A stretch of DNA of 64,000 nt from Pinus tabuliformis (taxonomy: Eukaryota > Streptophyta > Pinopsida > Pinales > Pinaceae), in NCBI GenBank assembly GCA_031772625.1, contig CM062819.1:1234814955-1234878954 (forward strand), given 5' to 3'. Position 1 is the stretch's first letter. Every line of letters starts with the position of its first letter. The notes under the pieces were generated by a model. That model was not told the origin of the DNA. It saw nothing but the letters and a program-made list of their open reading frames with translations, and searched no databases. Positions 22,087 to 33,334 of this stretch are shown here, in pieces. Both the position numbers and the translations under genes were made by a program.

Positions 22087-24167
22087 TTTTGAAGCCCCTT
22101 TCCAAATCTGCAACATGTCCATGTTCTCTGCCTGCATCATAAAACGGGTGCTCATCAGGAAACACAAAGGGGCCTTTCTTTAAGTTGAATACAATGAATT
22201 CATAGAGATTGCATGATGAAAGATTAATTGTCCATCAAAATAAAGATATGAGATTCACAATCAGATTCTTCATTATGTTCACATTCACTAGCAAGACAAC
22301 CCTAATAGCTTCCTCCTGGATCTAGCACATTATTGTCTTCAAGATGGTGAGGGATAGTTTCTTGTAGAATATTTATCCCTAGAGCAAACAACATTGTTCA
22401 GTCCCAATTTTGGGCCTATGTTATCCTTCAGAGTAGTAGATTTATCACAAGGAGGTTTTCCAATAGTCTCCTTCAAGGTGAGCAAGACGACCTTCCTTTT
22501 CTAAGCCTGCTAATAAGTGTTGGTGGGTGTCTCCAAAATATGCATTTCCGGACCCCAACATTTGAGAAAACATTCAATGAGAGCTATCATAGAAGATATG
22601 CTCTTCAAGATGCATAAGTGCTTGAACCCGTCTTTCTGCTTGTACTCCAAACAAAGAAGAAATAATTTTATGATGGCATCTTCATGTCTTTCCTTAAATT
22701 TTGAAATAGACCTCATAAATGTCAAGAAATAATTTTATGATGGCATCTTCATGTCTTTCCTTCAATTTTGAAATAGAACTCATAAATGCTAAGACATGTA
22801 GAACATCGCAAAAGAATCACCATTGAAATTTAGAGGCTTCTTATCATTTTTTGGAAGAGGCTTATTTGGTATCGAGGGATATTCTCAATGTCCAACAAAA
22901 AAAACAATTCATGCAAATCTTGAGGGGCTATATTTCACCCATACAATTTCCACCATGAAAATTTAAATTTTATAATAACTACAATTTGTATCTTTTAACA
23001 ATGGAGTTGCCATGGTGACTAATCAACACATTCACAATGGTGCCAGGACTTATTGGCAGCCCTACAAAAGGAGGACTGATTATGACAAAGATGTAGTTAT
23101 AGAAAATGATCCTGTTCCACTCCTTGAAGATAGTGATGCCAACAATGAAGAGCATTTTCAGGACAACCCTAAATTTAAAGATAGTTTTGCTGCTGGTTCC
23201 ATTAAAGAAAGTACCAAAAATCTAGAAGAGGATAATTTTGAGGATACTATGTTTTGATGGGCCACCATTTTTTTATGACAAGCATCATTACAAGGGATAT
23301 TTCTTGACAGACTTCATGTGATAGATTGTAGCCTAGGTCCCATGAGAACTGTTGGCAACTCTAAATTATTTAATATCCCCAACTGATAACAAAAAAAATA
23401 ATAAATAAATAAATAGACAACATATGGTATTTTCCCAAAGGAACTAAATGCCCTGGTATTTGCCAGTAGTTTTCAAGGGCTTTAAAATGAGGAAGGAGTG
23501 TAAGGGCTTTAAAAGGAGGAAGGAAATCAAGAAGGGAATGGGAAGAATTTTGAATCTTTCTCTGGTGATTTTGATCCAGAGCTTAGGAAAGCTTTTCGTC
23601 TCTGAGAATTTCAGGCGAGATCCTCTCACTAGATTCGGGGAGAGCCAGTCTCACCCTAGCCAGCAACCCGCAACCCAAGCCAGTCTCACCCTTGCCAGCA
23701 ACCCGCAACCCATTGCTGGTGCAATTTTAATCTTCTCTGGGAAAGGGGTTTCGTGGGGATTGTTTCTGGGAACAAATTCTTGTGTTATTGCAGGTCTCAT
23801 ATCATCTTGGGACTAGTATTGCAAACGCTGCATAAATTTTCCACAGAGATCGCATCTGGTGGAGGAATCACGAGGTGGCTGCCAACAATTAGGGCGGTAT
23901 ATTGCCCAGCTCCAGATCGAGAAAAGAGAACCATCGCGCGGGGTCTGAGGACAAGGAATTCGTGGAGGTGAAGCGCGACACAAGAGATAGGGAGCATTGG
24001 GATAGACACAGGTTGCATACTCTGATCCCACGGCTGGAACGCATCCTCACACCTGGAAAGAGGCAAGTTTATTGATTGGCGTAAGCACGGGACGTTGAGG
24101 TGGCCTTGAGGGCGAAGGCATAGTAACACAAGCATCGATCGCAGGCATGGGACAAATCGCTATTCAA
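22087..24167 (+). repeat. Complex duplication, full unit 2
   Basis: Repeats unit 1 (19460-21541) at an offset of 2627 bp, including S1, S2, S3 and tail. Differences are scattered single bases. The tail frame is at 23448-23816 (122 codons). It ends at gctattcaac, where the sequence continues into unique DNA. Confidence 0.9.
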
Positions 24168-24885
24168 CAGTAAGTATATTCGAGGCATGGTGTTGACTAG
24201 TGGATAAATTATGGGTGCACATATTCTTTGGGGTTTGCATTCAAACAAGTTCATAAAGCTTTACATAGAAAATGAAGAAAGGGTATCCAAAATTTTGATG
24301 TATCAAAGTTCTGTTGACAATTGGAACGCCCCCCAATCTAGAGGATGAAGGTGATACAATTGCCATATGTGATAGATCCTTGAGTATGTGTGATCTCCCT
24401 CCCAATCACAATATTGGTAATGCAAAATCTGAGCAGTTAGGTAAGGATAATGGTGATACAAACCAGAAATATCAACTTCATGCCAATTTTTCAATCCATT
24501 TGGAAACTATGGGCGTAGGTTTAAATCATCCACAATCCCAGAAATTGCAACAGCAAAGATATTGAAAAATGCTTGTTTTAAAACAAACGGTGAATGATGA
24601 GTACATTGATAAGCCAAAATATATATTCATCACAAACTATCATATAAAAATGGAAAGCTAGTCATATTATGAAATATGAAAACATAGAAAAAACAACACA
24701 ACACCACTAATTTGCCATGGGTTCACAACTCATTCCGTCGGTGGCCTTTATGTGGTGGCGTGAAACATTTTACACAACTCTGATCTTTTTTCCCTCCATT
24801 TCCATTTTTTAAAACGGCCATAATATGAAAGGCAAGGGATGTAAAATTTGAATTGATAATAACCATCGACATACATAATTCCTAT
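24168..24885 (+). other. No gene recognised
   Basis: Unique sequence between the duplication and the glycosyltransferase stop codon. A frame at 24314-24565 (83 codons, polar) has no motif. The last 300 bases would be the 3' flank of the glycosyltransferase. Confidence 0.4.
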
Positions 24886-25601
24886 CTAGAGGTTGTTCGT
24901 CTCGAATGGAAGCCATGCTTTGGTTGCTGTGGCTGCTGGGTTTGTTGCGTTCATTGCCCACTCAGACACTGCAGCGGCCATGGCTTTGTACAAAGAACCC
25001 CCTTCTTTCAACGCACTCACGGCGGCCTCCTTCAATTCTTTCACTCTCGCCCTTACCCTCATCCCACCTTCTCCTTCCATCAACTCCCTAACAACTCTCT
25101 CCACTTCTCCTCTCTTTACGAAATCATCGCTTTCCATCTTTGCTGGGATCCCCACTTTAAACTCATCAACCAGTAGAAGCCTGTTCATCCTCTGTTCCGC
25201 AAAAAGAGGCCAACAGATCATGGGCACTCCATGTGAGATGCTCTCCAGTGTAGAATTCCAACCGCAATGAAAAAGGAAACCGCCGGTGGATGGGTGAGAG
25301 AGAACAGGAATCTGAGGCGCCCATGAAGCAACAACAAGTCCTCGGTCTTGGGTTCGGCTCTCGAATCCCTCGGGTAAGAGTTGAGAAATCTCTATTTCCT
25401 CGATAGACAGAAAGCTGCTCGACGGACTGCACAGCACCCACAAGAAGCGATGGCCACTTGCTTCCAATCCCAAGGCGATTTCGATCACCTGAGCCCTTGG
25501 GAGACCGGTTCCGCTTCCGAAAGAAACGAAGAGAACCGACGAAGGCGGCTGCTTATCTAACCACTCGAGGCAATCCGCCCCTCCATCTTCGACAGGTTTG
25601 T
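24886..25601 (-). pseudogene. UDP-glycosyltransferase, C-terminal half (family 1, UGT72-like), 5'-truncated
   Basis: Family 1 UGTs transfer sugar from a UDP-sugar to small acceptors in the cytosol. This frame of about 238 codons reads DKPVEDGGADCLEWLDKQP, SSVLFVSFGSGTGL and GLEASGHRFLWVL. It then carries the complete 44-residue PSPG donor-binding box, starting WAPQIPVLSHPSTGG, with HCGWNS and the closing EQ, where Gln favours UDP-glucose. It ends with a normal C-terminal helix region and stop at 24886, without frameshifts. The N-terminal acceptor domain (about 230 residues, with catalytic His) is missing. Homology stops exactly where the 130-bp repeat starts at 25602, so the loss is structural. 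The UGT72 assignment rests on the GSGTGL and HPSTGGFL patterns and is less certain than the family. Confidence 0.9.
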
Positions 25602-25731
25602 CATTTTGTAACCATCCTGATCGAACGGTTGAAACTTTTGCAATCGTCTAACATAGGATCCTATGGCATACGAGGATGACAGGTGGGCAGAGAGGGGAGT
25701 TCATTTCAGAGGGAATGCCTTACGGCGTAAA
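25602..25731 (+). repeat. 130-bp direct repeat, copy 2
   Basis: Partner of 18508-18637. It directly adjoins the truncated end of the glycosyltransferase. Confidence 0.9.
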
Positions 25732-27035
25732 TATAAAATTCTACAGCCTTAAGATAGGAAAACAACTTAGCAAACCTAGAGTAGCTTTCTTAATAGGATC
25801 CAGGTTGGGAAATTAATTATTGAAACCACATGTCAAGGACGTCCTGATCATTTATGTTTTATACTTTTAATGTTAACACTCTAAGCACAAGCACCGAGGC
25901 ATTTAATTTTCCAATGGCCCATGAATTGACTATTAATGTAAAACCCACCCGTTTGAACTCAACAATGGTGTGACGTGTCCCATACCCAATGAGTTCGAGC
26001 GCATAATCTTCTCTACAAGGATAAACGAACATTCTTATTGGGAAACTAAACTTTGACTATAGAACTGAGAAAGAAAGAAATAAGTTCAAAAGGGGTTTAA
26101 GTTTGTGGACCAATATATTGGGCAACTAACCTTTGACTATAGAACTGAGAAACAAAGAATTAAGTTCAAAAGGGGTCTAAGTTTGTGGACCAAACTACAT
26201 TGGAAGAAAATATTTGGTTCGGCCTATTTCACCACTGAAATATGTGACACTCTAAAAAAAGAAAATATATAGTAGTTATATATTTTTAATTTAGGGAGTA
26301 ACATTTTCCTATTATGTTTTGTTGTAATTTAGATAATATGTAAAAATAATATAAAATTAGGTAGTTTTTAAGACAAGTTTTATCCACCGTTTTAAGGAAT
26401 TTTTTTTTTTTTTTTTAATAATAAATTGATTAAAAAAATAAAGCATATAAATTAATATTTTGGGTTGGTTACTTATTATACTTAGATGTTAGTTTTTGTT
26501 TGTTTGTTTTATAATGAGTTCTACCACACACAATGAGTTTAATTGAGTTTTGTCCATTTAAAAAAATCCTACAAAATTTGCAATTTGAATAACCAAGTTT
26601 AAGAGGGTTATAACCCGCTTTGGTTTTTTTATTCTGCCTTTTAATCTTTTTATTTATTTATCTATACCAAGCCAATGTCCCATCTCAACACTACACTGTC
26701 ACAAAGTATTTTCATGTAGAATTTTAAGTGACCTCATAATCATTTTAATATTTACATGATTTTTTATTCTTTGAAGTTGGATCTTTTAATGTATTGTACA
26801 AATCCATATAAATTATATATCTGTGTTTTGCCTTTTTTAATATTTCATATTTTTTATACAAATATTCTATCATACCAATATAATTTTCCTCATGGAATGA
26901 AAGTCCATGTTTATTTATTTTAAGAATATTATTTTGGCATATATATAATATATATGACTATTATAATTTTTTGTTGCGTAATTATTATATATATATATAT
27001 ATTTTTTTTTCTCGTTAAGACTATGCTATTCTATT
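25732..27035. other. AT-rich non-coding with an 80-bp tandem pair
   Basis: The pair is at about 26037-26116 and 26117-26200 (ctttgactatagaactgagaaa...aagttcaaaaggggt). A poly-T tract lies at 26400-26417 and (TA)n near 26980-27001. No gene is seen. Confidence 0.7.
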
Positions 27036-27149
27036 ATGTACATAAACAGGAAAACAGTTACAGACATGCGGTCATGTTGCCAGAGGCCAAGAATGGCATT
27101 CTGGACTGATAGTAATCAGAAAAACCTCCCACCCCTGTGCCATAGCATC

Positions 27150-27360
27150 AAGACAAATCACCCACGCAGGGGCCCTAACACGAAGACAATTCACCCGCGC
27201 AGGGGCATCACCACTGAGACAAAAAACCCATGCAGGGGTATCACCATTGAGAAAAACCACCCACGCAGGGGCGCCACCACTGAGACAGAACACCCACACA
27301 GGGGCGATAAACCGATTAGGAGCAGTAAAAGCGATAATTGACATCCCACGCAGGGGCACA
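27150..27360 (-). repeat. 33-bp minisatellite, about five units
   Basis: Units read cacccacgcaggggc plus atcaccactgagacaaaa and variants, at about 33-bp spacing, with one more partial unit near 27340. The length is a multiple of three, so on the minus strand it gives an 11-residue repeat of the type PAWVFCLSGDA within an open frame. Confidence 0.85.
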
Positions 27361-27540
27361 AAAAGGAAAAAGAAAACTATCATATGGAGCCCTTGCATGG
27401 GCATTGACAAACATTGAACATGAAAATTCTCGAACCACACAGGAACAACGACAGTAAACAGAGGGCCATGATAACAAACGAAGCAAAACATAAGAGAACC
27501 TGAGCAGCGCCTGAAGGGGAAAACCGGAGCGAACGGACTA

Positions 27541-28383
27541 CTATTCGTCCGGTTCCTCCTCGATGATCCAGCACATTCCTTCCGGGAGAGGGTCCCATGC
27601 GGCTTTGTCCTTCTCAGGCGGAGGTGCTGCCTGAGTCGATGGCGGAGGTGCTGCCTGAGTCGAAGGTGGAATGTCAGCATGCTCTGGGCGGTCCTCTGGC
27701 AAACCCTCAGCGACCCCAGAGCTTCCAGCTTGGTGCGGCTTTGTGCTGGGCTGTTCCTCGCCCTCTTCCTTCGGTTCTTCAAGAAAAAGGACCGAGACAT
27801 GGGCGTTGATGCGAGAATTGCCCTGAGAATTGCTGAAGGAGAAGACTGCGGTTCCAAACGCAGGTAGCGGAGCTGAATCCGGATCTGGATTGCTGGTGTC
27901 CAGGAAGTGGCTCGACTGGATTGGATTAGCCTCGGCAACTTGGTGGCATAGACATCTACAGCAGCGGGAGGGGGGAGTTGCCACTGAGGGGCGAGAGGAC
28001 CCGCCTCTGCTAGTGCCTCGACGGCTGAGGAGGCGCTGTCGGGGCTTGACCATGATGCCACTGTTAGCAGGAAAACGAAACAGAGCAGGATAAGAGGAGT
28101 CAGAGAAATTGAGACCTGAAACCCCCTTCTCAGACCTGAAACCACTATCAATTGCCAAAGGGGCGACGTGAGCTCCAGCTCTGTGAGCCGTCGACCATAA
28201 GCCCACTCCCGAAATCTGAACTCGACCCAACACCTGACCTTCCCATGCCTCACCATTCTTATGCGCCTCTGCTCTTCCTCGATCTCCACAAGCCATAACT
28301 GCACTCTGAATGCTCGATTGAACCCCGGACGCAGCAATGAATTGCCGTCCCTTATCGCCTCTGCACCCACGCTTGAGCTCCAT
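27541..28383 (-). CDS. Hypothetical proline-rich protein, 280 codons
   Basis: Open without stops from 28383 to 27541 in a GC-richer island flanked by AT-rich DNA. The second half is low complexity and acidic: SFSNSQGNSRINAH, then a tandem PPSTQAAPPPSTQAAPPPEK and the end EEEPDE. The first half contains a basic stretch, MVKPRQRLLSRRG, which could be an alternative start. A second frame on the same strand is open even longer (28475-27072, 467 codons) and includes the 33-bp minisatellite. At most one is likely to be real. No family is recognised; it could be a captured gene piece or retroelement gag. Confidence 0.35.
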   Translation of the reverse strand: MELKRGCRGDKGRQFIAASGVQSSIQSAVMACGDRGRAEAHKNGEAWEGQVLGRVQISGVGLWSTAHRAGAHVAPLAIDSGFRSEKGVSGLNFSDSSYPALFRFPANSGIMVKPRQRLLSRRGTSRGGSSRPSVATPPSRCCRCLCHQVAEANPIQSSHFLDTSNPDPDSAPLPAFGTAVFSFSNSQGNSRINAHVSVLFLEEPKEEGEEQPSTKPHQAGSSGVAEGLPEDRPEHADIPPSTQAAPPPSTQAAPPPEKDKAAWDPLPEGMCWIIEEEPDE

Positions 28384-28500
28384 GGCGGCGGATCGCAGTT
28401 AATGCGCGTCTTATGCATGGGGCTGCCCATGGTGACCATGTGGCACCGCCTTCTCCGCTGTCGTGTCACCCGCATCCGGGGATTATATTTTTATTTTTAA

Positions 28501-28861
28501 TTGTAATAAATTAAATTAATTATAATTTATATATTAATTATTAAATATTATTTATTAATAAAAATTTTCGTTATTATTTTGTGTAAAAGTGATATGTTAT
28601 TCGATAAAATTTTATTTTTAAAATATTTTTATATATTAAAGTTCAAATAATTAATTTATTTTTTGAATAACAACTTTTTAGTTTTAAATATTTTTGTAGT
28701 GTGAAATGTATTTATAATAAAAAAAAAGTTATATACAAATAAACTAATTCCTTATTCTAACTATTACTTCAAATTTAAGTAAAAAAATTATAGATATACC
28801 AATAATATCTAATTGTAATTTTACATATAATATTTGATACAAAATTTTAATTATATATATA
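28501..28861. other. Very AT-rich non-coding
   Basis: Almost pure A/T, ending in a TA run that abuts the 3' end of the LINE. No gene is seen. Confidence 0.7.
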
Positions 28862-29171
28862 TATTCCCCTTGGAAAAATCGTAATTTTCATTAGTAAAGG
28901 AAAATTACATATTGTAGATGTGAAACACATATGTTGTATGTGAGGCTAAATGCTTATCAAGTGAGAAAACAAAATTAGCATAGTGCACTCCACACAGGGA
29001 GGCGCTGCCTTCAGTGTTGTTCATATCAATGTTTTAAAAAAAACTCTACATAGAGAGTAAGTATGACTGTCATTTATATACATCTGATAATTTAAAAGAA
29101 AAAACATAATATTAACATAAGAAAAAATCAAGCTCTTGTTGAGCTAGTTAGACTGTAATATCCATGTAAGG

Positions 29172-32100
29172 TCAGTGGTAGTACTGATAGTGTGCACCAT
29201 CCCTCTGCTCCTGGATCAGCCATGTGCCAAGAGGCCGGATCACAACTTCCTTGGATAGCTGATCGACAGATGTGTTGCATTCCCTGTAGATATGACGACA
29301 TGCAAAAGAATCAAAATATGTGATGAGCCTGTGAGTCTCGTCCAGTATAGGTCTTAGTGTATAAGCAAAGCAGTTAGAAGATTTGTTTATCCAGTTGCAT
29401 ACAATTTTTGAGTCCCCAAAAATTTGGAGATTCCTGCAGTGTTTTTCCAAAGCAAATTGAATGAGATATTTTGCAGTAATCAGTTCAACAAAATTGTTTA
29501 TGCCCCTCCCCAGGCCCATTTGGATTTGGAAGTGGTGGGATTCAGAAAGATATAGAATGGCTCCGCCCCCACACCCATCTTCCTGTGCTGAACCATCGAA
29601 ATAAGCCCAAGGATGAGAGTGATTGATGTTTTCAGGGACAATGTGTCTGGGGGAGGATTTTACTCATCATCAGGAATGGTGTGATAGTCTGCCAGAAGGC
29701 GGGAAATGATGGATGGCCAATGAGGAGTGGTGTCCTGAAAGGTGTATCTATTACGGGCTATTCAGATTGCCCAATAGATGAGAAGAGGTAGGTTTCGAGC
29801 CTTGGCCGGGGTTGCAGAAATCCACCATGTGGACCAAGCTTCTATGACTGTCAGGCCCTGCCAATTGCACTGGGTGGGAATGACCGTTAAAATAGAGTTC
29901 TAGAGGTCCTCAGTGGCCGGGCAGGTGAGGAAAAGATGGTGTGAATATTCGGTACTGTTCTTTCATAATCAACACCAAAAAGGTCCATGCTGAGCTTGCT
30001 TGATTAGATTGTCACTAGTGGGAGTCTTATTTTTGAGAATTGTCCACATAAATAATCGGGTTCTGGGGGGCGCTTTTAGTTTCCACAAGTTTTTCCACCA
30101 GTGTTCGATAGCTTTTGGTCTATGAATATTAGCTAAACAGAGATATCCCTCCTTGGGGGAGTATATCCCATTTTTTGCATGCGCCCAAATTAACTCATCC
30201 TCCCCTTCAACAATTCTGATATGTCATTCTATTAGTGCTGCCATATAATTCGCCCAATGTTGATGCCAGTGTTGAGGGATATTTAGGCTGCGAGCTATTT
30301 TCCAGCCTTGCTGTAAGAAGGTGGAGCACCGCATGTCTACAATGTCGCTGATATGAGTGATACCCACATTTCTAAGATGGTGCTTAAGATCTTCGGGAAG
30401 CATGTGGGTGTCACCGCATCCAATCCAAGGATCTAGACCTATGTGCACTGATGTGCTTGATTGAATTCTCCAGGTGATTCCTTGCCGGATAATGGACATT
30501 GAATTTAACACAGCTTTCTAGATGACTGATATCCCTGTTTTGTTCCAGTGTGGCTGTCGAAGCCAATCCATCAGATTTAGTGGGGCTATGTATTTTGAAG
30601 AGGCCACCATGGTCCAAAGGCTATTTGAAGTGATCAATTGCCAGCCAAGCTTGGACGCTAGTGCTGAGGAGAAGTCATCCAACTTTTTAATGCCCCAACC
30701 TCCCTATTTCTTTGGAAGTGTAAGCAATTCCCATTTGGCCCAGGCAAATATTCTCCATGCCTGATTTCCCTTCCAGAGAAACCTACAACAAAGATTTTTG
30801 ATGCTAGATAGAATACCTTTGGGTATCCAAGACAGAGACATCCAATATACCAGAGTGGCTTTAAGAACATCTTTAATGAGTACGAGTCTTCCTGCTCTGG
30901 AGAGGTACTTATGATACCAGATGTTGAGCCGTCTTTCCATCTTGGAGATTAACCATATCCAGTCTACAATCTTGTAACCATGGCGCTTCAACCTATATCC
31001 CAGATATCTAAGGCCATCCTCCATCTGCAGAAGTGTAAAAGGGAATCTATGAAGTGCATACTGAATCTCATGGGGGGAGCATCCAGTGGTTGTGATGGTG
31101 GATTTAGTGTTGTTGATGATCATACTTGTAGCCATTTGAAATAGTGATATTGTGTTCTGCAATATCATCAGATCGCCAATTCCCCCATCTAGGAAAATCA
31201 ACACATCATCCACAAAAATTAGATGAGTCAGAATGCATTTGTTAGTGATCCTGATTCCTTTATGTCTTCCTCGGCTATGCTCTTCTTTTATAAGTCTGAT
31301 GAGCCCTTCCATGATGAGCAAAAATAATAATGGGGACAGAGGGCAACCCTACCTGAGACCTCTTTCAGAGTGAAAGAAGGGCGATGCCGCCCCATTGACA
31401 AGGACCCTAAAAGATATATTTGATATGCAACACATAATCCATTTTATAAATTCATAAGGGAAACCTAGATGAGTTAGGAGCATTCTGATGTACAACCAAC
31501 TTGCACGATCAAAGGCTTTTGAGAGGTCTACCTTTAAGATCATACCTTTCATCTTCTTCGTCTGGATGGAGTGCAATACTTCTTGTATAATTCAAACAAC
31601 CTCATGGATTTGTCAATCTTGCAGAAAGGAAAATTGCTCAGAAGATATGTGTGTGGATAGAATGGGGCGGAGGCGATTGGCTTTGATTTTGGCGATGATT
31701 TTGTATATACAGTTGCACAGGGAGATGGGACGGAAGTCATCGAAGGAGGCTGGGTTGTCTGATTTGGGGATGAGGATGATGAAGGTGGTATTGAAAGCCT
31801 CATACATCTTACCATTGATCCGACACTCTTCAACGACTTTAAGAAGATCTTCTCCATGAGTATCGAAAAATGTTGTGTAAAACTCCACTGACCAACCATC
31901 TGGTCTTGGACTCTTGTCACGCTTGAACCATTTCAAGGTAGCCTCAAGTTCCCCCATTGAGACCTCCCTATTCAACTCCATGGCGGTCTCCTGGTCCACA
32001 AACCGAGGAAATAGTTGTGCTACACGAGTGAATTCAGCAAGAGTGGCATTTGGAGGTGCCTTGTAGATTTGCTTGAAGTGGGTTGTAGCTAGGGATGCTA

Positions 32101-33275
32101 ATTGTGGGAATGTATTCACAGTATTCCCCTGTTCATTTGTTAGTTGCCATATGGAATTGATAGCTTTACGACCATTTGCAAATTTGTGGAAAAATTTTGT
32201 ATTATCATCTCCCTCAAGCATCCATATTGCTCTACTTCTCAGCCTCCAGGTTTCTTCCCGGTCCTTTTACTTCGCTTAGTTATTAGGGCTGTGAGATTTT
32301 ACTTCTGATCATTAGAGGTGAAAACTCCCCTTGTTCATTTTCCAAGGCAATTATCTCCGCTTTAGTGTCCCTCAGGGTTTGATCATCCTATTCTCTCTTG
32401 TTGTGTGCCCAGATTTTAGATAATCGCTTCAGCTCCTTTAGGTTACGTGTAAGTCCTTCAGCTATATTCCCACTAGTAGCAGGAGGGTGGGTCTTCCAAA
32501 ATTCAGATACCATTCGGGTATAGGTGGCATCCCTCAACCAAGTGGAGTTGAATTTGAAAGGGGCTTTTGGTTTGTTCAGTCCACCTCTTATTTCAAGGTA
32601 TATCGGCAAATGGTATGATATACCCCTTGATTCGACCCACTATCTGTAGTTATATCCCATGCTCAGCAATCCCTCCTTGATGAGAAAGCGATCTAGTCTT
32701 CTAGCGAGATTGTCCTCTCCAATTCTTCTATTCCTCCAGGTAGGTTGTATTTTCACTGATGGAATATCAATAAGACTATGATTCTCTAGGATATTCTCCA
32801 AGTAATCAGATAGGGGGTCAATATAGGGATGATGTCCCCGTGATTTTGAGAAGCCAATGGAGAAATTTAAATCCCCCCCAAGGATTATGTTGTCCTTTTG
32901 CAGTAGATTGGAGTTCAGTAAATGTTCCTAGAATTCTTCACGGTGTTGGCATGGCCCGTATACATCGATAAGTTTAATGTCAGTGCCTAGTTTGGATGAG
33001 AATATATCGCTCCTATGTGTGCAATGACTCCCCATATGTTACAGAGTTTAATTTCGAGAATTGAAACCCATGGCAATGCCTCCCGAGCGACCATTGACAT
33101 CAAGGGCTTGAAAAGACTAGCCAGGAAGCATGTATTCTAATAGGTGTGTGATTGCATTAGCTAGGCCCAACGTTTCTTGAAGGAATATGATATTGACTAG
33201 ATCAGTCCTAAGAAGTCTACGGAAAGCTAGTTTTTTATTAGGGATAGCTAACCCTCGACAGTTAAATGAGAGCAT
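29172..33275 (-). pseudogene. LINE A ORF2: endonuclease, reverse transcriptase, zinc ribbon, RNase H
   Basis: Starts MLSFNCRGLAIPNKK at 33275, the Asn of the AP-endonuclease; LQET follows, then VYGPCQHREEF, GGDLNF and RLDRFLI. Reverse transcriptase runs about 32221-30704: RDKSPRPDGWSVEFY, LIPKSDNP, RPISLCN, KVDLSKAFDR, RGLR-stop-GCPLSPLLF and the catalytic FVDD in LIFVDDVLIF. A zf-RVT region lies at 30511-29950 (WWKNLWKLKAPPRTRLF). RNase H closes the ORF (29640-29172): FDGSAQ, VELITAKY, GDSKIV, HIYRECN, VDQLSKE. Stops include TAG at 33122 (after LPG) and the Gln of RGLRQG. Roughly 1370 codons, the usual length for plant LINE ORF2. It would act in cis by target-primed reverse transcription if intact. 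Confidence 0.9.
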
Positions 33276-33334
33276 CTTAATGGAGGGGGAGAGACCAGGG
33301 TGTTATGTGCTCTAAGAACCCTGTCGATAGTGTG

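Noticed and set aside
24314..24565. 83-codon polar frame
   Set aside because: No motif, no splice or promoter signals; unsupported as a gene.
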